From NCBI GenBank assembly GCA_034508935.3, contig CM067443.1, forward strand, positions 10,336,289-10,400,288: DNA of 64,000 nucleotides, given 5' to 3'. This stretch comes from Berghia stephanieae. Its lineage: Eukaryota; Mollusca; Gastropoda; Nudibranchia; Aeolidiidae. Shown here piece by piece: positions 10,040 to 19,133 of this stretch. The translations under genes and the position numbers were made by a program. Each line of letters begins with the position of its first letter. Positions within the stretch are counted from its first letter, which is position 1. The notes beneath the pieces were generated by a model. That model saw nothing but the letters and a program-made list of their open reading frames with translations, made no database searches and was not told the origin of the DNA.

Positions 10040-10135
10040 GGGGGGGGGGGGGGGGTGACTTAGATCTTAGAAATGGATTTTATCATTATCATTATCATAT
10101 AATATATAATATCATATCATATCATATCATTTTCA
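10040..10135. repeat. Poly-G and (ATCAT)n
   Basis: 16 G at 10,040-10,055, then atcat-type repeats at 10,080-10,135. Confidence 0.85.
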
Positions 10136-10384
10136 TAGTATATCATAACCTTTATTGGGCTTTAAAATATACCAAATGTTCCTTAAATGCCTTTAAAATA
10201 TACATGACGATTTACATACATTACAAATTGCATTTTCTTTGAAATTAAAAAAAAAAATAAATGGAGAAACATATAAAAGCATAGAAGTAAATAATAATGA
10301 AAAAAAAAATCAAAACAGAACAATAAACATTCGTTCTTATTATTGACATATTATGAATGCTTCGTCATACATGTATTTTAAAAT

Positions 10385-10620
10385 ACAGATCTGAACGAGT
10401 TTGTATGAAGGACGACAGCCAGAGCAATAAAGAAAAATACAAGAAAAAAAAAACCCATCCCAAAACATCAGTCTAAAGGACTACCGTAATCAGTACCTCG
10501 ACTGGGAATCGTATTTGAGGTCTTTTGATTACTGGTAACCAGTACTTTGACTGGGGATCGAACCTCAGACCTTTTGATTACCTGTAATCAGTACTTTGAA
10601 TGGGAATCGAACCTCAAGCC
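10385..10620 (-). mobile_element. SINE-E copy 1, with tandem head parts
   Basis: The tail, read on the minus strand, is gggatgggtttttttt, cttgtatttttctttattgc, then gaacgagtttgtat/caga. It is followed by two or three head-like repeats of cagtactttgactggggatcg and aacctcagaccttttgatta. The repeated heads suggest internal tandem duplication of the B-box region. It faces copy 2 head-to-head. Confidence 0.6.
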
Positions 10621-10762
10621 TTCTGATTACCTGGAATCAGAAGGTCTGAGGTTCGATCCCCAGTCGAGGTAGACTGATTTTTTTGGTTCTTTTTTTTTCT
10701 TGTATTTTTCTTTCTTGCTTTATCTAGCACCTTTCATACACACATGTTCAAATATTTATCTT
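10621..10762 (+). mobile_element. SINE-E copy 2
   Basis: B-box region aggttcgatccccagtcgag, then tagactgatttttttggttc, cttgtatttttctttcttgc and a tail cacctttcatacacac. With copy 1 it makes an inverted pair with a nearly perfect short stem around 10,600-10,650. SINE-A copy 6 begins at its 3' end. Confidence 0.65.
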
Positions 10763-10766
10763 TTTA

Positions 10767-11070
10767 TGCGGTTATGTGGTCTTGTGGTAAGACACTCGCT
10801 TTCGGATCGGAAGGTCCTGGAAATGAGGGTCGCTCGGCGCATAGTTGAGTCCTTGGAAAAGAGTCTTTTATACTCACCTTCTCGCACCGTACACAAGTTT
10901 GAAACGATTACCTGACCGTTAACAGCGCTGTCTCTGTCCAAAATAAAAAATGTAATATAGCCTAACATGCGGCATGTCCCGCCCTACATGCTAATTGTTA
11001 ATATTGGCCAGGGACCTCTGGTAAAGTTCTTTGAGCACGTTTAGTAGATATTGCGTAATATAAAAGCTCG
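10767..11070 (+). mobile_element. SINE-A copy 6
   Basis: Full length. The B box is damaged (ctggaaatgagggtcgc in place of ctgggttcgagcctcgc). Confidence 0.88.
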
Positions 11071-11183
11071 CGTTTTAATACAAAATCTTACAACGGTGCC
11101 TGTTCCCTAGTTTCTTAATTATGTGTTTTAATGCAACGAGCTGTCGAATATTAGTTATAAGATCCTTGAACTCATGCATTGGA

Positions 11184-11486
11184 AATACACTTCAACAGGC
11201 GTGACGTCACATCCCCCGAAATGACGCAGAGTAACTAAGTAACTGGCTCTAAACCATCGGAACAATGGCGGACGCCCTTTTGAATTACTTCTCCGACAAG
11301 CATAAAAGTGTATCCAGAGGAGATAAACATTACAAATCTGATCATGTTTTGAATTTTATACATTCTGATCACATGACATGTTAAAAAGTTATAGCCAGCA
11401 TGAAGAATAAAAAGTACCGATTTTCTTTGTTTAGAACCAAGCTGCTCGTTGCTAGGCGACGCGACATCAGACTATTGAATCCTATA
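11184..11486 (+). mobile_element. F MITE copy 1
   Basis: F is about 305 bp with imperfect TIRs of about 28 bp: aatacmcttcaacagtcgtg then acgtcac at the left, and the complement of aatacgattcaatagtctg then atgtcac at the right. The interior has gaacaatggcggacgcc, gatcatgttttgaattttat, attctgatcacatgacatg and gtttagaaccaag. This copy keeps both ends. There is no protein coding. The superfamily is not assigned because no reliable target duplication was seen. Confidence 0.8.
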
Positions 11487-11624
11487 TGGAACACGTTCCT
11501 AATACCACTGCGCGCGCGACCTAGGTAGCGTGTATTGAGAACCAGTTCAAAAAACGTTGCATCCAGTGACATCTATTATAGGGATATATGAAGTCCTAGG
11601 TTGCATCCCATAGCACGACAGTGC

Positions 11625-11680
11625 CCGACGTATAACAACTTATTTGCAGGTCTGATAACTAACATTATTATTGCAATCGC
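11625..11680. mobile_element. PAL2 end fragment
   Basis: cgacgtataacaacttattt then gcaggtctgataacta: the outer 35-40 bp of PAL2 only. Confidence 0.5.
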
Positions 11681-11708
11681 ATTACGTATACTCGAAAACC
11701 AAACCAAA

Positions 11709-11805
11709 ACAAAATATTTTGGCCAGACAACTCGTCCTTCAACTATCGATCGATTCATATAACCCTCATCTTGGTAAAAACTCTCAAACCTGGGGCGTTA
11801 CCAAG
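11709..11805. mobile_element. PAL1, left arm only
   Basis: tattttggccagacaactcg, tccttcaactatcgatcg, then accctcatcttggtaaaaac and tctcaaacctggggcg. It stops at the centre of the palindrome. Confidence 0.6.
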
Positions 11806-11879
11806 TCCAAGTGTTTCCAAGGCAACAACAATATTGATAATACGGGTTCGAGGCATGACGCCAGTAAATAAAAGTACGT

Positions 11880-12160
11880 GGTCCTTCAGAGCCATGAGGC
11901 CCATAGAGCTGGAGTTTATCCCGGTTTCTATAGCGTGAAATGGACAATAGCAATATTGCATGCTCCCCTTTGGATAGGACGATAGTCTATCGCTAAGTAC
12001 TTTCCGCTAGATCTAACAGACCCAATCATTGCTGGATGGACAGAAGAGGGGCGGGGGGGGGGGGGGGGGGTCAGAAAAAAATCTATACTGCACCCGGAAT
12101 CGATCTCGGTTCCATTGCGTGTGAAGCGAGTGCTCTACCGACTGAGCTATCGGGACCCCC
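11880..12160 (-). mobile_element. SINE-B copy 3
   Basis: Complete from the tail (gtccttcagagccatgaggc on +) to the head (gagctatcgggacccc). The variable tract is a run of about 20 G on this strand (12,052-12,070). Confidence 0.9.
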
Positions 12161-12285
12161 AGTTAATGTGAGATTATAAATCCTTGTCGACCAAATCAAC
12201 GTTGTTGACCAGTAATTACTCATTTTGCAATTCAGCAAGATGAGAAAACGTGACTGAGATGCCTTTTGAAAGTACCCAATTCTAC

Positions 12286-12303
12286 ACTACCCCCCCCCCC
12301 CCC
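12286..12303. repeat. Poly-C, 15-16 bp
   Basis: Simple run in otherwise unremarkable sequence. Confidence 0.85.
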
Positions 12304-12408
12304 AACCCCACTCCCCACAATCATCCAACTACAAATCACGGACTTCGTGTCATTCCAATAGTATACAAAATTAAAACACGCCCTAGAGAAAAAAAGGTGT
12401 AGTATTAA

Positions 12409-12683
12409 CCACTCAAATGTCGTACTCTGGAAAACGCGTATTTAAAAATTTGGCCAGAAAACTCGTCCTTCAAATATCAATCTATTTAGATAACCATAGC
12501 CGTGAGAAAAAAAACCTAAAACCTGTGACCTCGTGAAGTCCCAGGTTTGAGAGGTTTTTTTTTTGTTTTTTTTTTTTTTTTGTTGTCAAGATGAGGGTCA
12601 TTGAAATTTATCAATATTTGAAGGACGAGTTTCCTGGCCAAATTTTAAATGCCTGTATTTCTAGGGTACTTGCAGTTAACTGG
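12409..12683. mobile_element. PAL1 full copy with TTAA on both sides
   Basis: TTAA stands at 12,405-12,408 and 12,684-12,687. Between them the left terminus (ccactcaaatgtcgtactct) pairs with the right (agggtacttgcagttaactgg). The inner arms pair over about 100 bp (ttggccagaaaactcgtcct with its complement near 12,620-12,640). The T-rich centre (12,558-12,582) is the loop. TTAA duplication again suggests a piggyBac-type transposase, but the termini differ from the CCCT family. It has no coding capacity. As RNA it would form a hairpin of more than 100 bp. Confidence 0.85.
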
Positions 12684-12924
12684 TTAAGACACTCACCCTT
12701 GGGTTTGGATTTTCGGATTTGAATTCTGGTGACAACTATCAGATTCTTGGGTTCTTTCGTTTTGGAATTCCAGTCGTGTTCCCAGTCGTTGCATGAGTTT
12801 GCGAGTGCGCGATGGAAACGAATTTCAGATTACAAAACGTAAAATTGCAAGAAACATTTTTATTCTAACCCTCTCCCTAAATAGTAACGCGTAATGATAT
12901 CATGTTTACTATAATAATTTGATA

Positions 12925-13195
12925 AATAACAATGTGAAATTGAATGTAAGATTCAATTTAAAATACGAAAACAGATAAAATGAACGTTTCGGGTTTCCCC
13001 TTTATCAACAAAACATGATGAATGAAACACCATAGACGAATGAGATAATGTGGTAGTGTTGCCAAAGGGGAAACCCGAAACGTCCATATTATCTGTTTTC
13101 GTATATTACATTGAAGCTTACATTCAATTTAACATTATTATTTTTTATTTCTTCTAGCTTCGAGCAGCAATATTTAAATTGATAATTTGTGGCGT
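12925..13195. mobile_element. PAL3 copy 1
   Basis: Left arm gtgaaattgaatgtaagatt, cgaaaacagataaaatgaac, gtttcgggtttccccttt, atcaacaaaaca. Right arm aaaggggaaacccgaaacgt then atctgttttcgtat and gaagcttacattcaattta. Arms of about 70 bp face each other across a centre with gaatgagataatgtggtag. The motif ttgataaAGGG-loop-CCCgaaacgttc is close to the 3' tail motif of Penelope-like elements (see findings). Confidence 0.75.
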
Positions 13196-13579
13196 CAGAT
13201 TGTAAATCGTTAAATTTCACTAAAAATAATATTATTTATAAAGAAGCATCGTTAAAATGATTTTGAAGATGTCTTTTATTCAAAGATGACGAATTCGGAA
13301 TCGACTGAGGAGTAGAATAAAAGATTTCTTATCCTCTTGGTTTTTGGAATTTGAACTTTGCCCCCAACGGGCACTCCCAAGCTGCTCCGGAACTCCAAAA
13401 AGCAAGAGTGTAAGAATAGCATTATATTCTTCCCTAAACACGATTTTGATTTAGCCAGATATATTTAAATGAAAGAAGGGCTGAAAAAACATTGTAATTA
13501 TTCCACCTGTTGTCTATATTATTTTCTATTGCAGTAAAATTTAGCGCTGGCCCTCACACATTGTTTATATTAACTTAAT

Positions 13580-13825
13580 AGGGAATGAGATTAGCGGAAG
13601 AGTAGCGTCCCTTGATTGGACGTCACCGGCGGAAAAGTTATTAGAGAGAGAACGTCAAGTTGGTTGTGCGCATGCGTCTCTCGTCCTCGCTTCCGGTGAA
13701 AGCGGCATGAGACACTTCACCGAAACCGAGGACGAGAGAGACGCATGCGCAAAACCATTTTGACGTTCTCTCTGTAAGGTGACGTCCAATTAAGGGACGC
13801 TACTCTTTCGCTAATCTCATTCCCT
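13580..13825. mobile_element. PAL4 copy 1
   Basis: TIRs of at least 45 bp: agggaatgagattagcggaa then gagtagcgtcccttgattgg and acgtcac, with its complement at 13,780-13,825. Inner inverted arms (gcatgcgtctctcgtcctcg against cgaggacgagagagacgcat) extend the pairing nearly to the centre. It is a foldback element of 246 bp. The matching copy is at 52,839-53,020. Confidence 0.85.
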
Positions 13826-14098
13826 ATATCATTGCGCGTTTTTTTAAGGGGGAAAAGTAGATAAACTAATTTGTTGGATTTAAAAAAAATTGTTTGCTTT
13901 GTTTTATTTTGTTGTGTTTAGTTTTTTTGATTTTTTAATCCTTTTTTTTTCTCGGAGACTAACATTTCTGTCCAAAATGACATATAGCATGGATGATTTT
14001 AAAAAAATAGACCACTAAAATGTGTCAAATCAAAGCATCTTAGAATTGATAAAATCATAAAATGTGCTTCAAAGTGTTAGCAGATAACCATGATAGTT

Positions 14099-14396
14099 GT
14101 GCGGCTATGTGGTCTTGTGGTTTGACACTCGCTTTCAGATCGGAAGGCTTTGGGTTCGAGCTTCGCTCGGCGCATAGTTGAGTCCTTGGAAATGGCCATT
14201 ACTCACATTCTCTTACCATACTCAGATGTAAAATGAGTACCGGTCGTTGAAAGCATTGCCTTTGTCGGAAACAAAATTGTAATATCGCCTAAAAGGCTTC
14301 ATGTCTCGTTCTGCATGTTACGTGTTACTGTTGGTCAGGGACCCTTTGTAAAGCGCTTTGAGCACGTTTAGTGGATATTGCTCTATAAAAAGCTGA
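14099..14396 (+). mobile_element. SINE-A copy 7
   Basis: Full length, lightly diverged. The A box is tggtcttgtgg and the B box gggttcgagctt. Confidence 0.9.
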
Positions 14397-14699
14397 AGTT
14401 TTTTATTGTTATTAACTCAATATGATACTTCTCAAGATGACATAACCTCCGTTGTAGCATCCCAGCAAGCTACACAACACCACGTACATTGATTTCTATT
14501 TACTTTCGGATCAAGGCTCCTGGTCCTTTTAATTCAATTATCCGCAAAATCTTGTTGTTTGATAGAGGGTCCCTCTCTCCCTCGATCGACTCAACAAATT
14601 ACCTTACCCGAAGTTGTAGTGCCATAGTTCAAAGTATCGCGTTAATCCATACATCAACGCACCTAATATTGGAAAATATAACAATATAGCAATTTTTCT

Positions 14700-14900
14700 C
14701 TCCTCTCTCCTCCTCCTCCTCCTCCTCCTCCTCCTCCTCTCCTCCTTCTCCTCCTCCTCCTTCTCCTGATTATATGTGGTTACGGGTTGCTGTTGGTCAG
14801 GGACCCTTTGTAAATCGCTTTGAGCACGTTTATTGGATATTGCGCTATATAAAAGCTCAACTTTTTTTTCTTCTCCTCCTCCTCCTCATCCTCCTCCTCA
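14700..14900 (+). repeat. (TCC)n, SINE-A tail fragment, (TCC)n
   Basis: A (TCC)n run (14,700-14,766) leads into a SINE-A 3' fragment (14,775-14,863: gggttgctgttggtcaggga to gcgctatataaaagctcaac), then a second (TCC)n run. The unit 'tail then TCC run' is repeated after SINE-A copy 9, so this part arose by tandem duplication or slippage at the SINE 3' end. Confidence 0.8.
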
Positions 14901-14902
14901 TG

Positions 14903-15178
14903 ATTCTATGTGGTTATCGATCTAGTGGTATCAAACTCGCTTTCGTATCGGAAGGTCCTGGGCGCATAGTTGAGTCCTTGGAAAAGACTTTTTATTCACA
15001 ATATCTCACCGTACTTAGGTGTACAATGAGTACTTGCCCGTTATCAGCGCGCCTTGTCTCTGTCGCCTAACAGGCGTCATGTCTTGTTCTTTATGTTACG
15101 GGTTGCTGTTGGTCATGGACCCTTTGTAAATCGCTTTGAGCACGTTTATTGGATGTTGCGCTATATAAAAGCTCAACT
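14903..15178 (+). mobile_element. SINE-A copy 9, B box deleted
   Basis: Tail identical in form to the fragment at 14,775 (aaatcgctttgagcacgttt then attggat). About 15 bp spanning the B box is missing (ggtcctgggcgcatag), and part of the body is missing too. It is followed by (TCC)n at 15,183-15,240. Confidence 0.85.
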
Positions 15179-15182
15179 TTTT

Positions 15183-15240
15183 TTCTTCTCCTCCTCCTCC
15201 TCCTCCTCCTCCTCCTCCTCCTCCTCCTCCTCCTCCTCAT
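15183..15240. repeat. (TCC)n microsatellite
   Basis: About 19 units directly after the SINE-A tail. Read in frame it gives poly-Ser, poly-Pro-type or poly-Leu peptides, which are artefacts. Confidence 0.92.
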
Positions 15241-15287
15241 CCACTTCTCCACCGCCTGCTCCTTCTCGTCCATATTCTTCTCGATTT

Positions 15288-15472
15288 GTGTCGATCCCCT
15301 CTGTCCACCGAGCAGTGATTGTGCAGTTGGGTCTGTTCGACCCGACGGAAAGTACTTTGCTTTAGACTAGGGTTCTATCCAAAGGGCAGTAAGCAATTGA
15401 TATTGTCCATTTCACGCTATAAAAACTGGGGTAAACTTCGACTCCGTATGTCTAATAGTTAGGATGACTAGT
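15288..15472 (+). mobile_element. SINE-B copy 4, head lost
   Basis: Starts in the body at ctgtccaccgagcagtgatt and ends in the diverged tail taatagttaggatgactagt. Confidence 0.75.
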
Positions 15473-15598
15473 ATTTTTATACTGCCGCTCTTTGAAAAGT
15501 AAAAAGAATAGGCCCAGACCATCTACACATCTTTTTCATTTGGCAGCAGCATATTTTCTTCAAAAAGTTTCCATCCCAAACTTATTTCAAATGATTGG

Positions 15599-15668
15599 TT
15601 TGAGGGGTTTTGACAGTTCGAGGGCCATTCAATTGAACGATCTTTGAAATGAAAGTTTTCTTGACAAA
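15599..15668. mobile_element. PAL1 arm, strongly diverged
   Basis: tgacagttcgagggccattc, then gatctttgaaatgaaagttt and cttgac resemble the right arm, but with many changes. Confidence 0.3.
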
Positions 15669-15711
15669 ATGAAGAAAATGTTTCATGTCGAGGTTCTGCA
15701 GAAAAGGTTTC

Positions 15712-15862
15712 GACCGACGTGCACTATTTGCAGGTCTGCTAACCCAATTCCTTATGGGCTCATTGTTGTAATGGAAATCTCAACAAACAAAAAAAAAGAC
15801 CAAAAAAAAGACGCAAAATATTGTCCATTAGAACAATATAATTCTAGGTCCATAAGTGGGTT
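15712..15862. mobile_element. PAL2 copy
   Basis: cgacgtgcactatttgcagg, tctgctaacccaattcctta, tgggctcattgttgtaatgg, then gacgcaaaatattgtccatt and ctaggtccataag. The left terminus here is the most complete in the window. The right terminus is missing. Confidence 0.7.
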
Positions 15863-15869
15863 CGGATGA

Positions 15870-16012
15870 CGTTTATAATGAAGTCCCAGGTTTGAGAGTT
15901 TTCGACAAAGTGAGGGTCATTAGAATCCATCGACATTTGAAAGACAAGTTTAGAGACCAACGTCTAAAATAAGCGTAGGTTTTTATTTTCCAAAGTGGAT
16001 ACGACAGTACAT
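15870..16012. mobile_element. PAL1, right arm only
   Basis: aagtcccaggtttgagagtt, then tgagggtcattagaatccat and a terminus tggatacgacagtac. The arm starts exactly at the palindrome centre, as do several other half copies. Confidence 0.6.
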
Positions 16013-16050
16013 TTAAATATTCATGAATTGAACAAATGAAAATTCTATAC

Positions 16051-16101
16051 GCTAAGTTACCATGCGTCATTAGGAAGGAAGTGACGTTATGACTGTTGAA
16101 G
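16051..16101 (-). mobile_element. F MITE end fragment
   Basis: gctaagttaccatgcgtcat then gaaggaagtgacgttatgac and tgttgaagag. This is the last 50 bp of F. Confidence 0.6.
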
Positions 16102-16220
16102 AGTATTAAACACTATCTCAAGATGTATGAAACGAAGTAAAAAACGTCTATCTTGTTATGGAAACAATGTTTTATAATATGTCACAATCATAAACTAGGA
16201 CATGGTTTACAATAGGATCC

Positions 16221-16722
16221 GTGCGGCTTTGTGGTCTAGTGGTATGACACTCACTTTCCGATGGGAAGGTCCTGGGTTCGAACATCGCTCTGCGCATTTT
16301 TGTCCTTGCTTGGAAAAGGCTCTTTACTCACCATCTCTCATCGTACTCAGGTATAAAATGAGTACATTGCCGTTTACAGCATTGCCTCTGTCAGTAAAAA
16401 ATATTATAACATCGCCTAGTAGGCGTCATGTCTCGTTCTAAATGTTACATGTTGCTATTGGTCAGAGCCCCTTTGTAAAGAGCGTTGAGCACGTTTAGTG
16501 GAAATTGCTCTCTATAGATAGTATGCGCTTGGCTAAGAAGCTCATAACATTGCCACCCGGAAGTATAACGGACCAACACACAAAACTGTGTGTATCCATG
16601 TACGTTTATAGTCAGGTTAATACAGTTCAGTGAGCATTACTCATAAACGCGGATGGCAAAAGACAATAACAAAGACCTGAGTGACGTCATCTTCGAACTA
16701 TCTATAAAATAGCTCAAGTTAA
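16221..16722 (+). mobile_element. SINE-A copy 10, interrupted by GATAG
   Basis: Head, body and tail are present (tggtctagtgg A box). The GATAG MITE lies inside the tail, at the tata of the gcgctatataaaagctc motif. The last tail bases resume as aaatagctcaag after 16,706. Confidence 0.88.
16517..16702 (+). mobile_element. GATAG MITE copy 2, inside SINE-A tail
   Basis: TATA stands at 16,513-16,516 and 16,703-16,706. The known SINE-A tail supplies the empty site ctcTATAaaa, so target and boundaries are secure. Confidence 0.92.
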
Positions 16723-17060
16723 TTTTTTTTACGAAAACAGCTGTCAACTGGGCGCTTTTACTTACTTACTATCAATTCATCGCCCTCATTGAGGTTAGCT
16801 GCCGCCCACACTCTGCGATGACAAATGTTTGCCCATTTCTCGCCGTCTGTGACGGTATCGTACAAAGCTCTTAGTTAACTAAAATACGGATAGATTTTAC
16901 ATAGGGAGGTTTTCTCTTGATCCTACTCTAACCCAGAGGTCAACTCATTTCCATATGATAGAAAAATCACAAGACCTTTGCTTCAATTCCGAATGGATTT
17001 GTATCTCTGAATCTCTGTAAAAAAAAGTACTCAGTGAAATAATCTGATGCAGACCTTGTT
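16723..17060. other. No recognisable feature
   Basis: Apparently unique sequence before the SINE-E head. Only chance open frames. Confidence 0.35.
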
Positions 17061-17065
17061 TATGA

Positions 17066-17225
17066 AAATGATGTAATGGTAGCACGGTTGACTGGTTATC
17101 AGAAGGACTGAGGTTCGATCCCCAGTCAAGGAGGACTGATTTTTTTTGGGATGGATTTTTTCTTGTATTTTTCTTTCTTGCTTTGTCTGGCATTTTTCGT
17201 TCAAACTTGTTTAAATCTGTATCTT
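17066..17225 (+). mobile_element. SINE-E copy 3
   Basis: The cleanest member: gatgtaatggtagcacggtt, gactggttatcagaaggact, then the B box gaggttcgatccccagtc, gggatggattttttcttg and a tail gtctggcatttttcgttc, then acttgtttaaatctgtat. The head resembles a tRNA with the A-box sequence tggtagcacgg. Confidence 0.72.
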
Positions 17226-17261
17226 TAGGAGACAGTTCTTTTGATGGAACTTGAGCTTTTG

Positions 17262-17335
17262 TTATATATAGCGCAAGATCGACTAATCGTGCTCGAAGCG
17301 CTTTGCAAAGGGTCCCTGGTCAACAGCAACACGTA
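17262..17335 (-). mobile_element. SINE-A tail fragment
   Basis: Only the last 70 bp of the family, directly outside SINE-A copy 12. Confidence 0.75.
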
Positions 17336-17960
17336 AATATAAAACTTCAGCTTTTATATATCGCAATATCCATGAAACGTGCTTAAAGCACTTTACAAAG
17401 GGTCCCTGACCAACAGCAACACAAATTATATAGAACGAGACGTGATGCCTATTAGACGATCTTACAATTTTTTAGACAGAGACAATGCTTTTAACTAGTG
17501 CCGCGCTGAGGACCGGACCGAGGACCGGTCCCACGGTCTTTTAGCTGTGAACCGTGGTCCAGTCCCAAAGAGGAAGACCGCCGGCGGTCCTCACTTCTTA
17601 TCACCTTTCAACGGTCTCGCGCCATACTACTTCCCCAGCGATTCGTTGCCTCGGTCCTTTGCCTATCTTCCACCAATCACCACCCATCCCACTTAATTAA
17701 TCGCACCCACCCCCCTTTGCCATACACTAAACGACACAGACGACCATAGAGGCAGACGACCACCTCCCTCCACTCCGCAAACCGCCCTTTCGTGTGTGAG
17801 ATGGGGGGAACAGGAGGCGCACGCCTTGGACGATTCCATTATACGGGGTAAATTTCAAAATTTACTACACCATAATGATCGCAATGACAATGATCTATGA
17901 TGAAGGCATGACCCCTCTTCTCTAATGGGTTATTGTTTGAAATGTGTGTGACTACTAAAG

Positions 17961-18006
<46 letters not shown>
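17961..18006. repeat. (GT)n microsatellite
   Basis: About 23 units inside the hAT-like element. Confidence 0.95.
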
Positions 18007-18007
<1 letters not shown>

Positions 18008-18222
18008 GAACCTAGCAAGTTGCAAGTCTGATTTTTTGTTTTCTTTTGTCCATCTCTTGTCGCCACTCCTTTCTATCGCATTGTTGTCATTTAAAATAAT
18101 ACAATAATATTAAAATTTCGTTTGGCGTTTTAACTAATCAAGTAATATGAGTTTCATTAGTTTCTTCCGTCCAAAAAAACCAGTTATAACGTCTGTATTT
18201 TTAAAAGGTCCAATAGAATATT

Positions 18223-18368
18223 TGGGGACCCCGATAGCTCAGTTGATAGAGCACTCTCTTTATACGCAAAGGGCCAGAGATCGATCCCGGGTGCAGTCGA
18301 TTTTTTTCTGAATCCCTGTCTACTCAGCAATGAATGGGTAGCTGAGTTTGTTAGATCTGGCGAAAAGT
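18223..18368 (+). mobile_element. SINE-B copy 5, 3' half missing, inside hAT-like element
   Basis: Intact head (ccgatagctcagttgataga, atcgatcccgggtgcagtcg), short variable tract, ends at ttagatctggcgaaaagtc. No poly-C here. Confidence 0.82.
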
Positions 18369-18461
18369 CACCATCGACCCCTCTTATCACCTCATCCACC
18401 CCCTCTTATTATAACTTCACGTCTCTCTCTTACTCTTCAATGCTCGCTGCCCTCTAATGTG

Positions 18462-18501
18462 TTGTGTGTGTGGGGGGGGGGGGGGGGGAGGGGGGGGGGT
18501 A
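18462..18501. repeat. (GT)n and poly-G
   Basis: gtgtgtgtgg followed by about 30 bp of nearly pure G. Confidence 0.9.
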
Positions 18502-19021
18502 GGAGTTGCGTGTGTGTATCAACGCCACGAACAACTCGATCAACGCCTTGGGCGATGCCATTATCTCCGTTAATGGGGATAAATTTCAAATTTTATTAAA
18601 TTATCGAAGTAACAATGAAGTACGGTGAGCAAATAAAGAAGGCATCACCCCTCTTCTCTAATTAGGTTACAATTTGAAATGAGTGTGACTACTCCGTGTG
18701 TTTTACTCCTGTAGGCCACGGTTTTCATCGTGTAGCGGTCTTTAACGGTTCAAGAATGAACGGACCGGTCTCGGACCGGTCTAAAGACCGGTCCTTGCGG
18801 TCTTCATTTCCCAAGGACCGTAGGACCGTGGTCCTTAAGCTTGCCAAGGACCGCCCCGCACTACTTTTAACATCAGATACTCATTTTACACCTGTGTGCG
18901 ATGGGAGAATGTGAGTAAAGAATCTTTTCCAAGGATTTAACGATGCGCGGAACGAGGCTTGAACCCAGGACCTTCCGACCCGAAACCGATTGTCATACCA
19001 CATGCGCACATAGCCGCATAA

Positions 19022-19127
19022 GCCCCTTGTGTAAACCATGCCCTAGTTTATGATTGCGACATATTGACATTGTTTCCATAAGAAGATAGACGTTTTTTAT
19101 TCATATCATTTCTGTTTCATACATCTA
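19022..19127 (-). repeat. Inverted duplication, right arm flank
   Basis: Reverse match to 16,105-16,219 (ccatgccctagtttatgatt, gtttccataagaagatagac). It abuts the SINE-A copy 12 head exactly as its partner abuts copy 10. Confidence 0.75.
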
Positions 19128-19133
19128 TCTATA

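Larger units (their letters stand above)
16105..16722 (+). repeat. Inverted duplication, left arm (flank + SINE-A copy 10)
   Basis: The 115 bp before SINE-A copy 10 (with tatgaaacgaagtaaaaaac, gtctatcttgttatggaaac and ttataaactaggacatgg-like text) are repeated in reverse at 19,022-19,127, again abutting the head of a SINE-A (copy 12). SINE and flank were therefore duplicated together in inverted orientation about 2.5 kb apart. Confidence 0.75.
17829..18700. repeat. Internal direct duplication of the hAT-like element
   Basis: 17,829-17,955 (gattccattatacggggtaa to aaatgtgtgtgactac) recurs at 18,550-18,693 (gatgccattatctccgttaa to aaatgagtgtgactac), offset about 730 bp and clearly diverged. 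A (GT)n run and SINE-B copy 5 lie between them. Confidence 0.75.
17496..18863. mobile_element. hAT-like non-autonomous transposon, 1,368 bp
   Basis: Perfect 8-bp direct repeats CTTTTAAC flank it (17,488-17,495 and 18,864-18,871), and the SINE-A consensus shows one copy before insertion. The ends are inverted: tagtgccgcgctgaggaccg against tagtgcggggcggtccttgg. An 8-bp duplication with TAG/CAG-type TIRs is diagnostic of the hAT superfamily. Subterminal parts are full of ggaccgg/ccggtcc and ggtcc repeats, as hAT ends often are. There is no transposase frame. It contains an internal duplication and a SINE-B fragment. Confidence 0.88.
17345..19020 (-). mobile_element. SINE-A copy 12, split by hAT-like element
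   Basis: Tail and body at 17,345-17,495, head at 18,864-19,020. The break falls in the gctgttaacgg stretch of the body and is filled by the hAT-like element. The B box is still recognisable as ggcttgaacccagg on the plus strand. Confidence 0.9.

Noticed and set aside
11485-11625. acctaggt-bearing partial palindrome after F copy 1 as a new element
   Set aside because: Only a few paired bases and no second copy in the window.
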